From: Treponema sp.
GTDB taxonomy: Bacteria > Spirochaetota > Spirochaetia > Treponematales > Breznakiellaceae
Reading direction: 5' to 3'
NCBI GenBank assembly: GCA_031258505.1
Contig: JAIRMT010000184.1
Span: forward strand, 1-6,855
Length of the DNA: 6,855 nucleotides
The position numbers were made by a program, and so were the translations under genes. Of this stretch, positions 1 to 5,931 are shown one piece after another. Positions within the stretch are counted from its first letter, which is position 1, and each line of letters starts with the position of its first letter. Below the pieces are notes generated by a model that saw nothing but the letters and a program-made list of their open reading frames with translations, ran no database searches and was not told where the DNA came from.

Positions 1-621
1 GTCCATCACAACAAGGGTTGCAAGCATGGGGCCAGTCATGGGTAGCACGATGTTGGTATAGGTCTTAAAGACATTGCAGCCGTCAACACGGGCTGCTTCC
101 TCAAGCTCGTATGGCAGGGTTTTGATGTAATTCACAAACAGAAAAACTCCACGTGTCAAACTGAATGTGGCGTAGAGGACAATAAGGCCAAACTGGTTCA
201 GGAGCCTGATACTGGTCATAAACTTGGTTACTGGTAGAATGACTACCTGAGATGGTATGAACAGGCCCATGAGCAGAAAGAAATACACAAACTTATAATA
301 GGGCTTGGTAAAATTGCGGACTATGGCAAAGGAAACCGACGGAACCAGCGTTACCTCAATTAAGATGGATAAGACCGTGATAAGGGTGGAATTCTTCACA
401 TAACCCAGATAGTTTTGCGTGGCAAAGAGCTGCTTGAAGTTATCAAGGTTAAAGCGGGAGGGAAAGGAGAAGAAATTGCGTCCTGCTTCCTCAAGACTCT
501 TGAATGAATTGACCAGTACCAGATAGAGGGGACCGCAAATTAATGCCAGCCCCGCCAGCAGCACAACATCACGGGCAATAAGCCAGAGGAATCCTTCTGG
601 TTTTATGAGTCTTTTCTTCAT
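1..621 (-). CDS. CUT1-type sugar ABC transporter permease, second subunit (MalG/UgpE-like), C-terminus cut by window edge
   Basis: Inner-membrane permease of a carbohydrate ABC importer. The 207 visible residues begin MKKRLIKPEGFLWLIARDVV, followed by a hydrophobic segment at about residues 18-38. Further membrane segments lie at roughly 75-102, 110-133 and 142-165. The cytoplasmic EAA loop that contacts the ATPase is complete: E175-A-A, then D180-G181 and L193-P194 in the expected spacing. Family members are usually about 275-280 residues, so roughly a quarter is missing beyond position 1. The start ATG (619-621) overlaps the TGA of the upstream permease gene in an ATGA arrangement, which suggests translational coupling. 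An AAAGGAG site lies 9-10 bases upstream inside that gene. It pairs with the permease at 618-1499 to form the membrane channel. Family assignment is secure; the transported sugar is not known. Confidence 0.93.
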   Translation of the reverse strand, partial: MKKRLIKPEGFLWLIARDVVLLAGLALICGPLYLVLVNSFKSLEEAGRNFFSFPSRFNLDNFKQLFATQNYLGYVKNSTLITVLSILIEVTLVPSVSFAIVRNFTKPYYKFVYFFLLMGLFIPSQVVILPVTKFMTSIRLLNQFGLIVLYATFSLTRGVFLFVNYIKTLPYELEEAARVDGCNVFKTYTNIVLPMTGPMLATLVVMD

Positions 622-1499
622 TTGTAGGCGTCTCCTTTGCTGGTAAGCCAGATTTGGACAAAGGAAATCGAAGCGATGATAATAAAAAGTATGACTGCTT
701 CTGCATTAGCTATGGAAAAACGATAGTCTCTGAATGCGTCGTTTACAATACTTATGGCAATGACCTCCGTGGCGCGTGCCGGTCCGCCCTGGGTAAGGGC
801 GTAGGGATAATCAAAGGTGGTGAAGCCGTTTTTTACCAGCAGTACCAGATTGACTACCATCGTGGGCATAAGATGCGGAAGAGTTATATAATGGAACCGT
901 TGCAAGATACTTGCGCTGTCGATCATGGCGCTTTCGTACAGTTCGTGAGGTATGGACTGAAGTCCAGCGATAAAGATGAGGGATGGTATGGCTACGGACT
1001 GCCACACGTTTACAAAGACTGTGGCGAACAGGGTTGTTTGGAGGTTTGCGAGTGGGCTTGCCTTTAACACGCCAATGTTGAGCGCTTCGCCAATGACCGG
1101 AATCGCCCGGTAGTAAATTTGGCTCCAGATAAGGGCTACGGTTACTGCGGAAAGCATGGCCGGGATAAAGAAGATGGACTTAGCAAGGGTCTGAACCCAA
1201 TTTTTAAGCGAATCCATGGTTAGGGCTAAAATTAGGGACAGCGCAAGGGTGAAAATCACCAGAAGCGTGGAATAGCGGAAGGTGGTTCCCAGTGAGCGCC
1301 AGAAATTGGGGTTTTGCAGCAGCCAAGCGTAATTTTTAAGGCCGTTCATGGAGTATGTTTTTGCCATACCGTTCCAGTCGGTCAGGCTGTAAAACATCCC
1401 GCCCAGTACCTGAAACACATAAAAGACACTGTATAGGGCGACAGGAATAATCGTAAAACCAAAGTAAACCGCCCTATCCGACAAACTTAACTTTTTCAT
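618..1499 (-). CDS. CUT1-type sugar ABC transporter permease, first subunit (MalF/UgpA/LacF-like)
   Basis: A 293-residue integral membrane permease, normal length for this subunit. Hydrophobic segments are visible at about residues 10-34, 76-96, 105-127, 156-180, 207-222 and 266-286, giving the usual six-helix core. The EAA loop reads E189-S-A-M-I-D-S195 and ends at L207-P208; the glycine normally found at position 195 of this loop is serine here. The ATG is well placed behind AAGGAGG (1505-1511) with a 5-base spacer. The gene follows the binding-protein gene after a 94-bp gap containing a stem-loop and overlaps the next permease by ATGA. The two permeases would form a heterodimeric channel fed by the periplasmic protein at 1594-2862. 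No ATPase gene is in view. Substrate cannot be told from sequence. Confidence 0.95.
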   Translation of the reverse strand: MKKLSLSDRAVYFGFTIIPVALYSVFYVFQVLGGMFYSLTDWNGMAKTYSMNGLKNYAWLLQNPNFWRSLGTTFRYSTLLVIFTLALSLILALTMDSLKNWVQTLAKSIFFIPAMLSAVTVALIWSQIYYRAIPVIGEALNIGVLKASPLANLQTTLFATVFVNVWQSVAIPSLIFIAGLQSIPHELYESAMIDSASILQRFHYITLPHLMPTMVVNLVLLVKNGFTTFDYPYALTQGGPARATEVIAISIVNDAFRDYRFSIANAEAVILFIIIASISFVQIWLTSKGDAYK

Positions 1500-1504
1500 C
1501 TGCG

Positions 1505-1511
1505 CCTCCTT
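1505..1511 (-). promoter_or_regulatory. Strong ribosome binding site of the first permease gene
   Basis: The minus strand reads AAGGAGG followed by 5 bases and ATG (1499-1497). This is a near-perfect Shine-Dalgarno match and fixes the permease start. Confidence 0.85.
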
Positions 1512-1536
1512 GTAATGTTGCTAGACACAGGAAAAC

Positions 1537-1583
1537 CGGAAGCGCAGTTATACACAAGGCTGTCTGCTGAACCGCGTCTTCCG
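1537..1583 (-). promoter_or_regulatory. Intercistronic stem-loop between binding-protein and permease genes
   Basis: The arms CGGAAGCGC (1537-1545) and GCGTCTTCCG (1574-1583) are complementary over 9 base pairs with one bulged base and a loop of 28 bases. There is no following T-run, so it is not a standard terminator. Hairpins just 3' of periplasmic binding-protein genes are known in maltose-type operons to protect the upstream mRNA and raise binding protein over permease. That role is inferred here from position only. Confidence 0.45.
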
Positions 1584-1593
1584 TAATGGCTAA

Positions 1594-2862
1594 CTATTGC
1601 GCTCCCATTCTAATGGTACTGTCGAGCCTGTCCAGAAAGGCGGCTGCGTTTTTGTCCATCAGCATCTGCTGAAGTTCATCGTAGATGCTGTTCTGAATGT
1701 TTCCCGGAAAGAAGGTGGCAAACCAGTCTCGCACAGGTCCGGTTTGCATCTTTGTAGTTACCGGCGCTATGCGCGCATCAGAATAAACCACGCCGCTCAT
1801 TGCGCTGGGCGCTCCATCAGTATCGCAGAATAGCTGTGCGTTCTCTGGCCGGGAAAGAAATTCCAGGAAAGCAAGGGCAACCTTTTTCTGGTCGGGAGTT
1901 GCCGAAGCTGAAACGCAGAGCGCTGCATCAATTCCAGTGAGCACTGGAGTTGTGGCCGCTGTGTCATTGGGAATGGGGAAAGCGCCCATGTTAATGTTGG
2001 GGTTTGCCATAAAGATAGTACCGCGAGCATAGGAACCCGTGATACACATAGCGGCTTTGCCATTGGCAAAGGTATTCCACATCTCAGTATCAGGAATGGC
2101 GAAGGTATCGGTGTTGGCATACGAGACCACTTCAAGGGTACGTTCCGCCACTTTTAAGATGGCCGGGTCGCCTTTCACCGAGCCTGTGCCATTCATAAGC
2201 GCCACCATGCGCTGAACCCCGTCAGGCGCCCAGGCCGCATTCATTGCCTGATACATATGCCCGGCGCGCCCCCTGTCCATAAACGAACAGACCAGGGGCA
2301 ATATGTTTGCCGCCTTGAGTTTTTGGCAGGCTGCGATCAATTCAGCATAAGTGGTGGGAACCGAGATGCCATTGGCATTGAAGATATCAATGTTATAGTA
2401 CACAGCCATGAAGTTATGGGACAGAGGCATGGCGTAGCTCTTGCCATCCGGCGCCAGAGACATTTCAACAGCAGGTTTATTTACTCGCTGCATGAAAGAC
2501 TCGTTTGAAATATCCAGAGGAATCCCGTTTCTCACCTTTTCCTTGAATTGCAACTGCGTGGGATAATCGGAAAACAGCGGTGGAATATCCCCTGAGACCA
2601 CACGGGAGGTAAGAACCGTTCCCGCATCTGGAACTGTGTTCATCTGAATCCGGTAATTGGGATACTCCTGATGGAAACGGTCGATTACCGCCTGATAACC
2701 CCGCTGAGGACCTTCTTCCATTTTTTGCTGGAAGAACTCAATGGTGATTACACCGCCAGCCGTGCTTGGCGTCGCCTGATTTGCCCCACCTGCAAAAACA
2801 TTCGCGGCTCCGCTTGTCAAAAGGACTGCGGTAAGCAATCCTACCAAAACTTGTCTTTTCAT
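1594..2862 (-). CDS. Periplasmic sugar-binding protein of an ABC importer (solute-binding family 1)
   Basis: Captures the substrate outside the inner membrane and delivers it to the two permeases downstream. The start used here is the ATG at 2860-2862, giving 422 residues. It is preceded by AGAGAGGAG at 5 bases, and it makes the protein begin with a clean signal peptide: MKRQ, a hydrophobic stretch at residues 5-19, then N-V-F-A24 before G25-G26. No lipobox cysteine is present, so it should be a soluble periplasmic protein and not a lipoprotein. The AVYYN(I)DIF...GI..PTTY stretch around residues 153-172 and the F-A-N-G-K-A-A-M...G segment near 255-266 are typical of family 1 sugar-binding proteins. 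An in-frame ATG at 2913 would add 17 polar residues ahead of the signal and lacks a ribosome site. Ligand unknown. Confidence 0.93.
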   Translation of the reverse strand: MKRQVLVGLLTAVLLTSGAANVFAGGANQATPSTAGGVITIEFFQQKMEEGPQRGYQAVIDRFHQEYPNYRIQMNTVPDAGTVLTSRVVSGDIPPLFSDYPTQLQFKEKVRNGIPLDISNESFMQRVNKPAVEMSLAPDGKSYAMPLSHNFMAVYYNIDIFNANGISVPTTYAELIAACQKLKAANILPLVCSFMDRGRAGHMYQAMNAAWAPDGVQRMVALMNGTGSVKGDPAILKVAERTLEVVSYANTDTFAIPDTEMWNTFANGKAAMCITGSYARGTIFMANPNINMGAFPIPNDTAATTPVLTGIDAALCVSASATPDQKKVALAFLEFLSRPENAQLFCDTDGAPSAMSGVVYSDARIAPVTTKMQTGPVRDWFATFFPGNIQNSIYDELQQMLMDKNAAAFLDRLDSTIRMGAQ

Positions 2863-2867
2863 AACAA

Positions 2868-2876
2868 CTCCTCTCT
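2868..2876 (-). promoter_or_regulatory. Ribosome binding site that decides the binding-protein start
   Basis: The minus strand reads AGAGAGGAG, then TTGTT, then ATG (2862-2860). It supports the internal ATG over the in-frame ATG at 2913. Confidence 0.85.
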
Positions 2877-2896
2877 GTAATTTTTCTATATAAGTA

Positions 2897-2922
2897 TCCC
2901 GCAAGCGGGACATTATATCCCG
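2897..2922 (-). promoter_or_regulatory. Three-arm competing hairpin in the leader of the binding-protein gene
   Basis: On the plus strand the segment holds TCCCG (2897-2901), CGGGA (2906-2910) and TCCCG (2918-2922). The middle arm can pair with the first (4-base loop, extendable by a G-C pair) or with the third (7-base loop), but not both at once. It sits immediately after the UroD-like stop codon and about 20 bases ahead of the binding-protein ribosome site. This suits a small RNA switch, processing site or stability element. The pairing is seen directly; the function is inferred. Confidence 0.4.
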
Positions 2923-3867
2923 TCATATAAAGCTATGGGCTGTATTCACAGCTCGGCGAATGCGCTCATGGCTTATGCCCTGACCCTGTATGGTGCAATC
3001 AGCGCCCAACATCAAGCCTGAAGTCCCGAAGGCGCGTATGATACTCCGCACCTCTTCCTCAATGGCGCTATCCGGTCCTTTCAGAATATTCCCCTTGTTG
3101 TTCATGCCGCCCAGAATAGGCTTGCCGATGAAAAGCTCTCGCCCCCTTTCCAGAGAAAGCCCGTTATCCTTTACCGACCAGTTCACAATGCAGAAGGGAT
3201 AGCCGGTAAACCACTCAGGCCGGGTCTTGAATTGGTATTCCGGCTCCCCGCAGATATGCAGGATATTTGCGGCGCCTTTATCCGCCGCAGCTTGCATGAC
3301 CAGCAGGTCTGACGGACGGACAAGTTTTTCCCATTCTTCTTTGCTAAAGCGCCCCGGTTCGCTAAACTGGGCGCTGTAGTAGATACCGCTTGCGCCAGCG
3401 TCCATAAAGCCCGCAGCCCATTCTGCTAGAGACTCAGCGATGATGCCGACACCAGCGGCTACCGAGTCAGGCGCTTCCTTTGCGTGCGCCATGAGCAGCG
3501 CGTCGCCAAAGGCAATCACCGCAGACTTGAATGGCCCGTACATAGTCTGAAAAGCCATAACCTCGCCGCCAACCTCGTCAAGAATCCGCTTCAATACGCC
3601 GCTCAGTTTCTTGAAGACCGCTGAATCTGTTCCGGGAAACTTCAGCTTCTTCCAGTCAGCCGGAACTTTCACCGGCGTTTCAATCCGACAGACATAGTCC
3701 TGCATAACCTTGACTATATCAGCGTCCGTAGCCCGATAGGTTTCCAGATGAGCCTGAGCCATCTGAACTTCATCATATTCGTGGTTATAGTGAAACCAGA
3801 AGCCAGCGGGAACCACGTCAGTCTGTTCATTGCGAAACAGCGCCCACATTCGTTCTATTTTATTCAT
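2923..3867 (-). CDS. Uroporphyrinogen decarboxylase-fold protein, probable corrinoid-linked methyltransferase (MtaA/CmuA-like branch)
   Basis: A 314-residue protein of the URO-D superfamily, slightly shorter than the usual 340-350. It ends in a typical TIM-barrel C-terminus with H204-I-C206-G and, 85 residues later, G-A-D-C291. An H-x-C...C set in these places binds the catalytic zinc in methylcobamide:thiol methyltransferases such as MtaA and MtbA. The N-terminal arginine-rich motif of true heme-pathway decarboxylases (the PxWxMRQAGR type) is absent; the equivalent stretch is V-V-P-A-G-F-W-F-H. It is therefore unlikely to be HemE. The ATG at 3865-3867 follows AAGGAG with 7 bases between, and the gene overlaps the upstream desulfidase gene by 8 bp. 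No corrinoid protein gene is adjacent, so the methyl donor and acceptor are unknown. Confidence 0.85.
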   Translation of the reverse strand: MNKIERMWALFRNEQTDVVPAGFWFHYNHEYDEVQMAQAHLETYRATDADIVKVMQDYVCRIETPVKVPADWKKLKFPGTDSAVFKKLSGVLKRILDEVGGEVMAFQTMYGPFKSAVIAFGDALLMAHAKEAPDSVAAGVGIIAESLAEWAAGFMDAGASGIYYSAQFSEPGRFSKEEWEKLVRPSDLLVMQAAADKGAANILHICGEPEYQFKTRPEWFTGYPFCIVNWSVKDNGLSLERGRELFIGKPILGGMNNKGNILKGPDSAIEEEVRSIIRAFGTSGLMLGADCTIQGQGISHERIRRAVNTAHSFI

Positions 3868-5188
3868 AGTTATACTCCTTGTGATTTTTTAAGCTGCTGT
3901 TACTCTTTTCCAGCATTATCTTCAAGATTATCTTATCCAGCGGGATCATTCCCTCATGGGAAAGTTTTTCGACTATATCTAAGGTATCCTCCAGAGTGTT
4001 TCCCAGTATGCCTTCGGATTCAGGAACCGAGTTACCCGCCATAGCTAGCTTTGCTCCTAACTCGGCAGCTTCAACGCAGGTAAAAATCTTTAAGGCGCAG
4101 CTTCCCTTTGCGCCATCGCAGATTATGCCCATCAGGTTCCCTACCATGTTTTGAATGCAGCGCATAAGCGCCTGTTTGTCCCCACCCAAGAGCCGGACAA
4201 AACCCGCGCCTGTACCAATGGCGGCTGTAAAAGCGCCGCAGAGGGCTGATAGCCTGTCTTTGCGCGCTGTCATCATCAGGGCGCAAAGCTGGGAAAGGCA
4301 GAGCGCCCGCGCAGTCTCGTCCCGGCTCCGTTTCAAGCCCTGGGCAAGGACCAAGACCGGAACCGACACAGTAATCCCCTGATTGCCGCTGCCTGAATTG
4401 ATAACAACCGGCTTTGAGCAGCCAGCCATGCGCGCATCCGAAGCTGCTGCTGCAAGACTCGCCCCGCGATAGAAGAGACTGCCTTCCCCGCTGGCAGCAG
4501 AACCCTCAAACATCGTCTTGCCCACGCCAATGCCATAACCGGTTTTAATGGAATACTCGGCAAGTTCAAGGTTCACCTCAGCACAGTGGATCAGGAACTC
4601 AATTTTTTCCAGAGGAACTGAATCAGTAAAAGCAAAAATGCGCGATGGCGTGAGTATTTCGGGATACTTCTCAGCCTCGCTCAGAGCTGCACTGATTCTT
4701 TTGTCCCCGTCAAATACCTCCACCTTGTTATGCTCATCCTGAACGCGGGCAGTGATTACCCTTTCACCAGCTTGCAGACGCACCTCGATAAAAATTGGCG
4801 GGACATGTTCCGCTTGCTCAAGTTTTATGCAGCAGGAATCAAGCATCCGCGAGGCTGCCTGTTCTTGATCTGGGGTGATATGCGACAGAATGTTCAGACC
4901 AGCCGCAGGATCAGCGTTTTCCAGACCCAAAGCCGCCGCAACACTTATGCCTTTGAGCGCCGTGTTTGGAATACCTACGTTCATAGCATTTTTAATAATG
5001 TTGCGGCTTGCCCGAACAAGAACTGTTTCCGGCGGAACCCCCAGAACGCGCCGCGCCGAAGCAGCAGCCAGAGCAACCGCCGCTGGTTCAGTACACCCCA
5101 TGGCAACAAGCAGCTCTTTATGTAACAAATCCACGAACACATCTTGGTCTGCAGCTCCTCTTTCAGCGTCAAGTATATCTGTAATCAT
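3860..5188 (-). CDS. L-cysteine desulfidase / 'L-serine dehydratase alpha' family [4Fe-4S] enzyme (CyuA/YhaM, UPF0597 family)
   Basis: A 442-residue cytoplasmic enzyme of the family that converts L-cysteine to pyruvate, ammonia and sulfide. Family marks are complete: G31-C32-T-E-P near the N-terminus, the glycine-rich S265-G-S-G-N-Q270-G-I loop, and three further cysteines C317, C357 and C364. Their spacing (40 and 7 residues) is what I recall for the iron-sulfur ligands of the Methanocaldococcus enzyme. First gene of the operon, overlapping the UroD-like gene by 8 bp. No ribosome site precedes the ATG at 5186-5188, and the predicted transcription start is within a few bases of it, so translation may be leaderless. 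A GTG at codon 17, behind an AGAGGAG lying about 14 bases upstream, is the main alternative start. Both leave the GCTEP motif intact. Activity on serine, cysteine or a related thiol amino acid cannot be separated by sequence. Confidence 0.9.
   Translation of the reverse strand: MITDILDAERGAADQDVFVDLLHKELLVAMGCTEPAAVALAAASARRVLGVPPETVLVRASRNIIKNAMNVGIPNTALKGISVAAALGLENADPAAGLNILSHITPDQEQAASRMLDSCCIKLEQAEHVPPIFIEVRLQAGERVITARVQDEHNKVEVFDGDKRISAALSEAEKYPEILTPSRIFAFTDSVPLEKIEFLIHCAEVNLELAEYSIKTGYGIGVGKTMFEGSAASGEGSLFYRGASLAAAASDARMAGCSKPVVINSGSGNQGITVSVPVLVLAQGLKRSRDETARALCLSQLCALMMTARKDRLSALCGAFTAAIGTGAGFVRLLGGDKQALMRCIQNMVGNLMGIICDGAKGSCALKIFTCVEAAELGAKLAMAGNSVPESEGILGNTLEDTLDIVEKLSHEGMIPLDKIILKIMLEKSNSSLKNHKEYNYE
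3875..3880 (-). promoter_or_regulatory. Ribosome binding site of the UroD-like gene
   Basis: AAGGAG on the minus strand, 7 bases before the ATG at 3865-3867. It lies inside the last codons of the desulfidase gene and supports translational coupling through the 8-bp overlap. Confidence 0.8.
5171..5180. promoter_or_regulatory. Possible secondary operator half-match inside the desulfidase gene start
   Basis: AAGTATATCT matches 8 of 10 bases of the main palindrome AAGTATACTT and is centred 34 bp from it, about three helical turns. It covers codons 3-6 of the desulfidase gene. It could allow cooperative binding by a second regulator dimer, but an A/T-rich match of this size can arise by chance. 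Confidence 0.25.
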
Positions 5189-5194
5189 ATTACA

Positions 5195-5226
5195 ATTATA
5201 TTAGAAGTATACTTATCTCTTGTCAA
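5195..5226 (-). promoter_or_regulatory. Sigma-70-type promoter of the desulfidase-transporter operon
   Basis: On the minus strand a perfect TTGACA (5226-5221) is followed after 17 bases by TAATAT (5203-5198). An overlapping TATAAT (5200-5195) lies at 20 bases. Either -10 puts the transcription start at about 5187-5192, at or within four bases of the ATG at 5188. No Shine-Dalgarno sequence exists between the promoter and that ATG. Confidence 0.75.
5205..5214. promoter_or_regulatory. Palindromic operator AAGTATACTT, probable GntR-regulator binding site
   Basis: A perfect 10-bp palindrome with a GTATAC core, matching the G-T-N(x)-A-C style operators of FadR/FCD-type GntR proteins. It lies between the -35 and -10 boxes of the operon promoter, where a bound repressor would block RNA polymerase. 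It is also just upstream of the -35 box of the gntR promoter. The adjacent gene encodes a regulator of exactly this class. Confidence 0.7.
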
Positions 5227-5248
5227 GCAACTTTTTTTATTCTATAAT
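5220..5248 (+). promoter_or_regulatory. Sigma-70-type promoter of the gntR gene, sharing its -35 with the divergent operon
   Basis: TTGTCA (5220-5225) and a perfect TATAAT (5243-5248) are separated by 17 bases. The transcription start expected at about 5254-5256 leaves a leader of one to three bases before the ATG at 5257. The -35 hexamer overlaps the opposite-strand TTGACA (5226-5221) in five of six positions. Confidence 0.75.
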
Positions 5249-5256
5249 GAATCACC

Positions 5257-5901
5257 ATGAGCAAAGAAAGCTTGAAAAGAAAGGTTTACAATGGCATTCT
5301 TGAGAGGATTATCAGGAAACAGTATCCAGCAGATACCATCCTGAATGAGAAGGAACTTTCGGAACAGTTCGGCGTGAGCAAAGCCCCAGTACGGGAAGCC
5401 TTGATAGAGCTGAATCAAGAAGACATAGTCCGGTGCATACCCCGCGCTGGATACCAAATCGTGCAGTTTACGGAAACAGACATCTGGGAGGCCACTGAAC
5501 TACGGCGTATTCTGGAACTGGCTATGCTTGACAAGATCATTGCCCAGATAACGCCGACGCAGACAGCCAATCTGTACGCAAACATTGAGGAAACTCATCG
5601 GGATAGAACGGATACCTCCATTACCCTTGATGCGTGGTGGTCAAATAATATCCGCTTCCATCTAGCGCTTAACGCCGTGGCGCGGAATTCCCTGCTTACC
5701 TCAACTCTGGAAAAGGTTATCCTCCGGCTCTGGCGGGCAATCGCTCAACTTTTCTGGGACCAGAACCCGGGAAACTATATGGGATTTCGTTATGATACCC
5801 ATAGGACGCTCCTTAAAGCCATTGAATCGAAGGACAAACCCTTAGCGGAAAAAATTCTTATTGATGATATTTCTTCTATAGAAGAACGATTACGAAGTTG
5901 A
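5257..5901 (+). CDS. GntR-family transcriptional regulator, FadR subfamily with FCD ligand domain
   Basis: A 214-residue DNA-binding regulator divergent from the operon. Residues 5-70 form the winged helix-turn-helix, with the signature N30-E-K-E-L-S-E-Q-F-G-V-S-K-A-P-V-R-E-A-L near 30-49. Residues about 75-205 form an all-helical FCD domain, with E-L-R-R-I-L-E at 81-87, R133-F-H135 and H172-R-T-L-L-K-A-I. FCD domains usually bind a metal through Asp and three His and sense small carboxylates. Here the position four residues before H135 is N131, where Asp is expected, and the late His appears replaced by Asp near 194, so the metal site may be altered. The start fits the family well, yet there is no ribosome site and almost no leader. 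It most likely represses the divergent operon through AAGTATACTT and may also affect its own gene. Ligand unknown. Confidence 0.92.
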   Translation: MSKESLKRKVYNGILERIIRKQYPADTILNEKELSEQFGVSKAPVREALIELNQEDIVRCIPRAGYQIVQFTETDIWEATELRRILELAMLDKIIAQITPTQTANLYANIEETHRDRTDTSITLDAWWSNNIRFHLALNAVARNSLLTSTLEKVILRLWRAIAQLFWDQNPGNYMGFRYDTHRTLLKAIESKDKPLAEKILIDDISSIEERLRS

Positions 5902-5931
5902 CAATTCCCCATGCCTTGCGGCTGGGGATTC
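5898..5931 (-). repeat. Hairpin element copy 1, IS200/IS605-like end
   Basis: TTGACAA, a hairpin, then GGGGATTC. The hairpin pairs TCCCCA (5906-5911) with TGGGGA (5923-5928) and GCC (5913-5915) with GGC (5920-5922), leaving one bulged base. On the minus strand the loop is GCAA, a GNRA tetraloop. The element begins within the last codons of gntR and covers its TGA. A related copy in the same orientation lies at 6199-6233. A small hairpin with one bulged base beside a TCAA end resembles the ends of IS200/IS605 elements. It could also serve as a weak gntR terminator, though no real T-run follows. Confidence 0.45.

Noticed and set aside
654..1067. 137-codon plus-strand open frame
   Set aside because: It lies antisense to a clear permease gene, has no ribosome site, and its translation shows no family features.
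2863..2913. Upstream ATG extending the binding protein by 17 residues
   Set aside because: The extension is charged, precedes a complete signal peptide, lacks a ribosome site and overlaps the hairpin region.
2912..2917. TATAAT on the minus strand as an internal promoter for the binding-protein gene
   Set aside because: No acceptable -35 sequence is present at 16-18 bases; the hexamer is simply the loop between two hairpin arms.
2923..3867. Heme-pathway HemE
   Set aside because: The N-terminal arginine motif is absent and methyltransferase-type zinc ligands are present.
5906..5928. Standard Rho-independent terminator for gntR
   Set aside because: The stem is good, but the following bases (TTCTTGCTTCGC) are not a T-run, and a related hairpin copy occurs at 6199-6233 away from any gene end, so a mobile-element origin fits better.
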